DNA of 49,006 nt from Pseudomonas sp. K2I15 (GTDB lineage Bacteria > Pseudomonadota > Gammaproteobacteria > Pseudomonadales > Pseudomonadaceae): positions 1 to 49,006 of the forward strand of contig NZ_NIXO01000049.1 in assembly GCF_002204795.1 (NCBI RefSeq), read 5' to 3'. How positions within the stretch are numbered: the first letter of the stretch is position 1; the number at the start of each line of letters is the position of its first letter. This document shows positions 43,643 to 49,006 of the stretch, piece by piece. Position numbers and translations under genes: made by a program. Below the pieces are notes generated by a model. That model was not told the DNA's origin and ran no database searches. It saw nothing but the letters and a program-made list of their open reading frames with translations.

Positions 43643-44262
43643 GATCGGCCTCCACGCAAAGTAAGGTAAAAGTGGTGCAGTCGCTCGACCTCGGCATGCA
43701 ACCGGGCCAGGTCCTGGTCATTGACCAGCACGTCATCGGCATGGCGCAGGCGGTCTTCACGGGTGGCCTGGGCCTTGAGAATCGCCTGCACCTGCTCTTC
43801 GCTGATGCCGTCGCGCTGCAGGGTACGCTGAATCTGCAACGATTGCGGCACATCGATCACCAGCACCCGTTGGGTCATGGTGTACTGGCCGGACTCGATC
43901 AGCAACGGTGACACCAAAATCGCGTAAGGCGATTTGGCGCGCGCCAGATGGCTGCGAATTTCCTCAGTGATCAGCGGGTGCAACAACGCCTCCAGCCAAC
44001 GGCGCTCGTCGGGTACTTCGAAGATCAGCTTGCGCAGCGCCCCACGGTTCAGTTGCCCGTCAGGCTGCAGCACGCTTGCACCGAAATGCTTGGCAATCTG
44101 CGCCAGGGCCGGGCGCCCGGGTTCGACTACCCAGCGCGCGGCGTGGTCGGCGTCAATCAAGTCCACGCCAAGCCGTACGAAGTGTTCGGCTGCCGCGCTT
44201 TTGCCACTGCCGATGCCGCCAGTGAGGCCAAGAATCCAGGGTGTTGCAACAGAAGTGGTCAT
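43639..44262 (-). CDS. coaE: Dephospho-CoA kinase
   Basis: The 207-residue kinase completes coenzyme A synthesis. The P-loop is GLTGGIGSGKSAAAEHF near the start. DADHAARWVVEPG and HPLITEEIRSHL follow, and the lid has LQIQRTLQRDGIS. It is coupled to pilD upstream (ATGA-type overlap at 44259-44262) and to yacG downstream, the pilD-coaE-yacG order common in pseudomonads. Confidence 0.96.
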   Translation of the reverse strand: MTTSVATPWILGLTGGIGSGKSAAAEHFVRLGVDLIDADHAARWVVEPGRPALAQIAKHFGASVLQPDGQLNRGALRKLIFEVPDERRWLEALLHPLITEEIRSHLARAKSPYAILVSPLLIESGQYTMTQRVLVIDVPQSLQIQRTLQRDGISEEQVQAILKAQATREDRLRHADDVLVNDQDLARLHAEVERLHHFYLTLRGGRS

Positions 44263-45137
44263 CTGAAACCGACAGACTGCAAATAGAAGTCGGTTATTTG
44301 ACCACCCCAGAGCAATGCAATCCAGCCGGCAATTGCCAGATACGGACCAAAAGGCATTGGAGTGGAGGCTTGGGCTTTGCGCAGGCGCAACAGAGTCAGG
44401 CCACCCATCACGCCCACCAGGGACGACAGCAACAGCGTCATCGGCAGGATTTGCCAGCCACCCCAGGCGCCTAGCATTGCTAATAACTTGAAATCACCGT
44501 AGCCCATACCGTCCTTGCCGGTGATCAGCTTGAACAGCCAGAACACCGACCACAGGCTCATATAGCCGGCTACTGCGCCCCACAACGCATCGGGCAGTGA
44601 CACAAAAACGCCAAAACTGTTCAGGATCAGCCCCAACCAGAGCAACGGCAACACCAGCACATCCGGCAGCAGTTGGTGGTCTAGATCAATCAGGCTCATC
44701 GCCAGCAAGCCCCAGCTCAACAGCATCATCGCGCCGGCCGCCCAGCCGAAGCCGAAATGCCAGGCAACAACCGCCGAGATCAATCCACACGCCAACTCTG
44801 TGACGGGGTAACGCGCGCTGATAGGTTGATGGCAGCTTGAGCAGCGGCCCTTGAGCAACACGTAGCTCAGCAGTGGAATATTTTCCCAGGGGCGAATCGG
44901 GTGGTTGCAGTGCGGGCAGCAGGAGTTGGGGTGCATCAGGTTATAGGGGGCGACGACGGGCTCGGCGGGAAGGCCAAGGACCTCATGGGCCTGGGCTCGC
45001 CATTCACGCTCCAGCATCTTCGGCAGGCGCCACACCAGCACATTGAGAAAACTCCCGACAATCAGGCCCAGCACCAGCGCGCCTGATACAAACACCCATG
45101 GCTGATAAACAAGAATTTCGGTCAGGGGCAGGCTCAA
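44259..45137 (-). CDS. pilD: Prepilin peptidase PilD
   Basis: The 292-residue inner-membrane aspartyl protease cuts and N-methylates prepilins, here FimT, PilV, PilW, PilX, PilE and PilA, and in many species also type II secretion pseudopilins. A cytoplasmic four-Cys domain is visible (CCPHCNHP and CSSCHQP). The catalytic aspartates lie in LIDLDHQLLPD and GMGYGDFK. About eight membrane segments follow. It overlaps pilC by four bases. Confidence 0.96.
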   Translation of the reverse strand: MSLPLTEILVYQPWVFVSGALVLGLIVGSFLNVLVWRLPKMLEREWRAQAHEVLGLPAEPVVAPYNLMHPNSCCPHCNHPIRPWENIPLLSYVLLKGRCSSCHQPISARYPVTELACGLISAVVAWHFGFGWAAGAMMLLSWGLLAMSLIDLDHQLLPDVLVLPLLWLGLILNSFGVFVSLPDALWGAVAGYMSLWSVFWLFKLITGKDGMGYGDFKLLAMLGAWGGWQILPMTLLLSSLVGVMGGLTLLRLRKAQASTPMPFGPYLAIAGWIALLWGGQITDFYLQSVGFR

Positions 45138-46342
45138 AATGCTGTACCGAGTTGGAAGATCGGCAGGTACATGGCGAGCACCAATGCCCCGACGATACCC
45201 CCGAGTACCACCATGATCAGCGGCTCCATCAGGCTGGTGAGGTTATCCACCAGGTTATCGACGTCAGCCTCGTAGTGGCTGGCGACTTTTTCCAGCATGT
45301 TGTCCAGCGTGCCCGACTCTTCGCCGATAGCGGTCATCTGGATCGCCATGCCCGGAAACAGACCGTTTGCGGCCATGGCTTCATTCAGTTGAGTTCCGGT
45401 TGATACGTCGTGCCGCATACGATTGATTGCCTGTTTGAACAGCCCATTGCCCGTGGCGCCGGCTACTGAATCCAATGCCTGTACCAGCGGTACTCCTGCG
45501 GCAAAGGTGGTTGAAAGCGTGCGGGCGTAGCGGGCGACCGCGGATTTTTTCAGCAGTGTGCCTGCCACCGGGGCTTTCAACAAACTGGCATCGAGCCAAT
45601 GCCGAAAGCCTGTGGATGACCGATAGGCTTTACGCAGCCCTGCGAAACTGGCCCCTGCGGCCAAAATCAGCACCCACCAGTTTTGCTGCATGAACTCCGA
45701 CAGGCTGATGACCCCCAAGGTAAAGCCCGGCAGTTCGGCATCGACGCCGGCAAACAGGCCCTGGAACTGCGGCACGACGTGAATCAGCAAGATCGCGCTG
45801 ACAAGGGTGGCGACTGCCAGCACCGTCATGGGGTAGGTCATGGCCTTCTTGATCCTGGCTTTCAGTTGTTCGCTTTTTTCCAGGTGGGTGGCGACCCGCT
45901 CCAGCAGCGCTTCAAGTGCGCCCGCCTGCTCCCCCGCAGCAATGAGGTTGCAGTAAAGTTCGTCGAAGTAACGTGGTTGTTTCTGCAGGGCGACCGCCAG
46001 GCTGCTGCCGGCGGCGATCTCCTGCTTCAAACCTTGTACCAGCGCGCGCATATGCCGGTTGTCGAAGCCTTCGGTGATGATATCCAACGCTTGTAGAAGC
46101 GCGATACCGGCCTTTAATAGTGTTGCCAATTGGCGGGTGAAAAGGGCGATCTCTGCCGGTTTGACCGGCGACGCGAGGCTCGGCCAGCCCACGAATTTTT
46201 TCCGTACGCGGCCAGGACTGATCCCTTGCTGGCGCAACAGTGCCTTGATCAATGCAGGATTGTGACCGCTGGTTTCTCCAGATACCTTGCGCCCTTTGCG
46301 GTTGACGCCTTCCCAGGCATAGATCGCTGAAACATCATTCAT
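45134..46342 (-). CDS. pilC: Type IV pilus platform protein PilC
   Basis: The 402-residue inner-membrane protein joins the assembly ATPase to the pilus base. It has two T2SSF domains (for example FTRQLATLLKAGIALLQALD and YARTLSTTFAAGVPLVQALD) and three membrane helices, ending GGIVGALVLAMYLPIFQLG. ATG 46342 is chosen over an in-frame GTG at 46357. In P. aeruginosa pilB lies just upstream of pilC. Here no pilB is found between pilC and pilA. Confidence 0.94.
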   Translation of the reverse strand: MNDVSAIYAWEGVNRKGRKVSGETSGHNPALIKALLRQQGISPGRVRKKFVGWPSLASPVKPAEIALFTRQLATLLKAGIALLQALDIITEGFDNRHMRALVQGLKQEIAAGSSLAVALQKQPRYFDELYCNLIAAGEQAGALEALLERVATHLEKSEQLKARIKKAMTYPMTVLAVATLVSAILLIHVVPQFQGLFAGVDAELPGFTLGVISLSEFMQQNWWVLILAAGASFAGLRKAYRSSTGFRHWLDASLLKAPVAGTLLKKSAVARYARTLSTTFAAGVPLVQALDSVAGATGNGLFKQAINRMRHDVSTGTQLNEAMAANGLFPGMAIQMTAIGEESGTLDNMLEKVASHYEADVDNLVDNLTSLMEPLIMVVLGGIVGALVLAMYLPIFQLGTAF

Positions 46343-46542
46343 TTCGCAGTTCCGCACACAGACAGTGGAAGATTTATAGCTTAGTCAGGTGACGGATTTG
46401 GGCGGGGGGGCTTGAGCGAAAAAATGTCAGTTTGTGCGTCTTGTACAGGATTGGCTGCGCGGGGGTGAGTACACTGGCGCGGTTACCGAGACGGGGTGCA
46501 GGATACGCCTCGCGACAGGTTCTATTCTGGAGAGTGAATGTG

Positions 46543-46956
46543 ATGCGTCAGAAAGGCTTTACCTTGATCGAATTGTTGATCGTCGTGGCGATCATCGGCA
46601 TTTTGGCCACCATCGGCCTGCCCATGTACACCAAGCACCAGGCCAAGGCCAAGTTCACCGCAGGGCTGGCCGAGGTCTCCGCGTTGAAGGCGGGATTTGA
46701 AGACACGCTGAACCAAGGTACGTCGCCGACCCTGGGCCTGATTGGCGGAACCAGCCCAACGGCCAACTGCAAGATTGACGTGACCGGCGATATCGCCACC
46801 GGCGCCGGCACGATTGCCTGTGAAATCCTCGACGCGCCCGCACCGGTATTGGGCAAGACCATCACCTTGACCCGTAGTGCCACGACCGGTTGGAAGTGCA
46901 CCACCACGGCAGAAGACCAATACGCTGTCAAAGGTTGTACTGCCGGCGGCGCCTGA
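46543..46956 (+). CDS. pilA: Type IV major pilin PilA
   Basis: The 137-residue prepilin has leader MRQKG, then FTLIELLIVVAIIGILATIG (Glu at +5). The C-terminal disulfide loop uses Cys119 and Cys132 (WKC and KGC), as in type IVa pilins. ATG 46543 has GGAGAG eight bases upstream. It ends in Ala, not Ser. No sigma-54 promoter is obvious upstream, in line with missing pilSR. The 200-bp divergent gap to pilC holds no other gene. Confidence 0.92.
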   Translation: MRQKGFTLIELLIVVAIIGILATIGLPMYTKHQAKAKFTAGLAEVSALKAGFEDTLNQGTSPTLGLIGGTSPTANCKIDVTGDIATGAGTIACEILDAPAPVLGKTITLTRSATTGWKCTTTAEDQYAVKGCTAGGA

Positions 46957-47040
46957 TCGTAAGGTCGTCTACTGTTTACGCAACAATGGAGAGCGTGTGC
47001 GTAACCGCTCCAACCCGCCACAAGGAAGTAGAGGTTGCCT

Positions 47041-48450
47041 ATGACATTGTCCGTTCAGCAGCGGGGGAACACATTCCTCGTCGTGGTTATGTGCCTGCTG
47101 ACGCTGGCTATCTGCGCGCCGTTCAGTAGCCACGATTGGCAACGAGTGGTGCAGATATCGGTGGCAGTATGTGCGGTGGTGTATGGGCTGTGCTTGCCGC
47201 AGGCAGAGCGATACGTCGATAGGCCGACAGCGCTCGGGGTGTCGCTGATTGGGGTGATGGGCCTGGTTTCTGCAGTGCTGGCTCATCAGCCACTCTGGGC
47301 CTTGACCGAGTTTGCGATGGTCATCAGTTGCGGTGCCACTGCCGTTGCTTTCAGCCGGGTCAGACGTAATGGTGATGAGTCCCTGGATCGCGTTTTGATC
47401 CTGTTCGTATTGCTGCTGTGCATGATCAAAAGTATTCAATATCTGCACGCCGGCCTCCTCGCGTTTACCCGCGGCGAAGCGGTATTGAACACCGACTTGC
47501 TGTTGTCCGGATTCTCCAACAAACGCTTCTTTGGTCAGTTCCAGACCTTCACCCTGCCGCTGCTGGCACTTCCCTTGCTGCTTTCAAATGTCTCGCGTAC
47601 TGCGCGGGCAATGGTGTTTGCGCTGCTGTGTGTCTGGTGGCTGATCGCGATCAGCGGCGGTACTCGTGGCACGTGGCTAGGCATGGGCATCGCCGGCACT
47701 GCTCTGGTGTTTTTGGGGGCTTCGGGTCGCCGCTGGCTGGCGTGGCAGTTGGCGGCGCTGGCCTGCGGGTTGTTGCTGTATTGGTTGGTGTTCACCGTGC
47801 TGACAGGGTACTTGGGGATTCAGATTTCCAACGGTGCCGCAGACCGCCTGACGACCACCTTGTCAGCGCGCGGGCCTATCTGGTGGCAGGCCTGGAATAT
47901 GATTGTTGAGCGGCCTTGGCTGGGCTTCGGGCCGATGCATTTCGCCGATATCGCCAACGACATTGCCGCTCACCCTCATCAGGCGATTCTGCAGTGGGCC
48001 AGCGAATGGGGTGTGCCGTCGACGCTGTGTGTGATCGCGTTGGCTACGCGGGCGGGTTGGACGACCCTGGGAGTAGTGCGTGAGCGTGCGTTGTCTGTAG
48101 TGCCCGTGGACTTGCTGCGCCTGTGCCTGTTCGCCTCGCTGATCGGTGCGCTGACCCAGGCCATGGTGGATGGCGTGATCGTGATGCCCGTCTCGCAACT
48201 CTGGCTGGCGCTGGTGGTCGGGTGGCTGATGGCATTGCATGTGTGGCGAACCTCGCCGGCAGCCCCTGTGCCGATGTTGTACAAAATGTGGACGGCGGCG
48301 GGTGTCATGGCCGTCGGCCTTTTGGTGTTCGTCGCGATTCGTGACGTGCCCCACCTCACGGAGCGTATCCAGCACTACATGGGCTCCGGCAAAGATCACC
48401 TGCAGCCGCGCTTTTGGGTGCAGGGTGTGATTGCCCTTGAAAAGCAGTGA
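47041..48450 (+). CDS. O-antigen ligase/Wzy-family membrane protein beside pilA
   Basis: The 469-residue protein has about ten membrane segments and the large periplasmic loop typical of the Wzy/WaaL/PglL family (loop with RLTTTLSARGPIWWQAWNMI and the conserved FGPMHFADIANDIAAHPHQ, which holds the active His). In P. aeruginosa group I strains tfpO stands right after pilA and glycosylates its C-terminal Ser. Here the place is the same, but pilin ends in Ala. It may act on another site or on lipopolysaccharide. ATG 47041 follows AGAGG. The gene lies 84 bases after pilA. Confidence 0.85.
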   Translation: MTLSVQQRGNTFLVVVMCLLTLAICAPFSSHDWQRVVQISVAVCAVVYGLCLPQAERYVDRPTALGVSLIGVMGLVSAVLAHQPLWALTEFAMVISCGATAVAFSRVRRNGDESLDRVLILFVLLLCMIKSIQYLHAGLLAFTRGEAVLNTDLLLSGFSNKRFFGQFQTFTLPLLALPLLLSNVSRTARAMVFALLCVWWLIAISGGTRGTWLGMGIAGTALVFLGASGRRWLAWQLAALACGLLLYWLVFTVLTGYLGIQISNGAADRLTTTLSARGPIWWQAWNMIVERPWLGFGPMHFADIANDIAAHPHQAILQWASEWGVPSTLCVIALATRAGWTTLGVVRERALSVVPVDLLRLCLFASLIGALTQAMVDGVIVMPVSQLWLALVVGWLMALHVWRTSPAAPVPMLYKMWTAAGVMAVGLLVFVAIRDVPHLTERIQHYMGSGKDHLQPRFWVQGVIALEKQ

Positions 48451-48489
48451 GTTGCCGGACGTCCAAGGCAGTGCTAGCTTTAGCCCACC

Positions 48490-48544
48490 GCCCGTGTAGC
48501 TCAGCCGGTAGAGCAGCGCACTCGTAACGCGAAGGTCACGTGTT
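48490..48544 (+). pseudogene. Truncated tRNA-Thr (CGT)
   Basis: The first 55 bases of a tRNA-Thr are present: acceptor GCCCGTG, D-arm, anticodon CGT in CTCGTAA, variable loop and the first T-stem strand. The match stops in the T-loop after GTGTT. The 3' acceptor strand CACGGGC and CCA do not follow. It therefore cannot fold as a working tRNA. In P. aeruginosa a tRNA-Thr gene stands next to pilA and marks a variable site. Confidence 0.8.
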
Positions 48545-48879
48545 AGTACTACCGAAATATGCCAGGCTAACCCTCTGATTTTTATATATTTCCCGTTTCT
48601 GATGTCGGCATTTTGTGGTGTGTTATTTATGCAAATTGCTGAGTGCCTTGATCTGCCCTCACAGTCTGTACGAGCATTCGGAGGCCCCACTCGTGCTATT
48701 CCAATACCCGTATCGGACTCGGACAGTAACAGCAAATACCTACCCATTTCGGAACTATGCTCCTGGTTCCGAGCTTTCACTTCAGATGATTGAATCTTTC
48801 GAGTTTTCGACTTGGTCAGTTTTGAGGCCCCGTAAGAAGGGCGATGCCGGGACCTGATGAGTCCCTACTAGTAGGTGAG
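48545..48879. other. Unassigned AT-richer DNA between broken tRNA-Thr and IS end
   Basis: This stretch is lower in GC than the rest of the window and holds no gene that I recognise. Short open frames have no ribosome site and no known features. It begins at the point where tRNA-Thr is broken and ends at the IS21-type tip, so it is probably the edge of an acquired element. Confidence 0.5.
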
Positions 48880-49006
48880 TGTTGCCGCTGACCGAAAACT
48901 GACCCAATAGAGGCTGTTCTGCCGACTGAAAACTGACCCAGGTGTTCAACTGCTTCTGCTCACTTTTCGAGCAGGAGAACACAGGGTGATCAGCATGGAA
49001 ATGTTG
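48880..49006 (+). mobile_element. Left end of an IS21-family insertion sequence
   Basis: The end starts TGTTGCCGCTGACCG and carries two copies of a 20-base repeat of the form GCNGACNGAAAACTGACCCA (48887-48906 and 48921-48940, 34 bases apart), the multiple terminal repeats of IS21 elements. An istA-like start follows at 48986. The rest lies outside the window. Confidence 0.8.
48986..49006 (+). CDS. istA: Transposase IstA, first residues only (partial)
   Basis: GTG 48986 has AGGAG eight bases upstream and reads MISMEML to the window end. IstA proteins of the IS21 family commonly start with a MEML motif. Only seven codons are visible, so the call depends on the IS21-type repeats before it. Confidence 0.6.

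Noticed and set aside
46343..46542. Possible sigma-54 promoter of pilA, as in P. aeruginosa
   Set aside because: I looked for TGGCAC-N5-TTGC. The nearest string (TGGCGCGGTTACC) lacks the -12 GC element. This fits the absence of pilSR.
48615..48857. Short open frames in the AT-rich stretch after the broken tRNA-Thr
   Set aside because: Several frames overlap on both strands. None has a ribosome site or a domain pattern, so I list the stretch as unassigned instead.

Overview
The window reads as chromosomal DNA of a fluorescent Pseudomonas, most likely of the P. fluorescens group. This is inferred from the protein sequences, the GC-rich coding style, the gene order and the intergenic REPIN elements (paired REP palindromes of three sequence types). 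No database search was run. From memory, much of the gene order mirrors the P. aeruginosa PAO1 stretch from gdhA down to pilA, so most of the window is conserved core genome with local gains and losses.

Layout: (1) 1-3,370: gdhA with a half-site array upstream, a GreB-like factor, a small lipoprotein and a DUF6124 gene behind a structured leader. (2) 3,440-4,640: an AT-richer orphan nuclease gene resembling only the N-terminus of HsdR. (3) 4,760-14,510: a chorismate mutase-like gene, a DUF4105 (Lnb-type) envelope protein, DUF3015, a Lon-like protease, a large lipoprotein of unknown function, a YqhA-family protein, DUF6482 and fklB. (4) 14,650-28,800: a Fur-boxed small gene, yjdM, ispB, rplU-rpmA-obg, proB, creA, rpsT, murJ, and ribF-ileS-lspA-fkpB-ispH. 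(5) 28,750-31,680: minor pilin genes (fimT-like, pilV, pilW, pilX, pilE). (6) 31,740-38,750: thiO, a PP0621-family gene, bamD, rluD-pgeF and clpB with a heat-shock promoter. (7) 38,940-39,510: a tRNA cluster Asn-Pro-Lys-terminator-Pro. (8) 39,650-46,960: ndh, DUF3094, DUF1780, membrane proteins, yacG-coaE-pilD-pilC and divergent pilA. (9) 47,040-49,006: an O-antigen ligase-like gene, a truncated tRNA-Thr, unassigned AT-rich DNA and the left end of an IS21-family element that runs off the window.

Several genes work together. ispB and ispH serve isoprenoid and quinone synthesis. lspA, bamD, murJ and pgeF serve the envelope. rplU, rpmA, rpsT, obg, rluD, ileS and the tRNAs serve translation. The pil genes in two blocks encode pilin, minor pilins, platform and prepilin peptidase.

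The most notable points are: a type IV pilus gene set with no pilB, pilY1, pilY2, pilS or pilR at their usual places; a long-range structured leader before the DUF6124 gene; an orphan HsdR-like nuclease without motor or methylase; a GreB-like factor lacking the canonical coiled-coil tip; helically phased NtrC-like half-sites before gdhA; one REPIN nested inside another; and a tRNA-Thr broken in its T-loop beside an IS21-type end. I did not find a clear, complete new multi-gene system. The orphan nuclease and the reduced pilus set are the best candidates for closer work.
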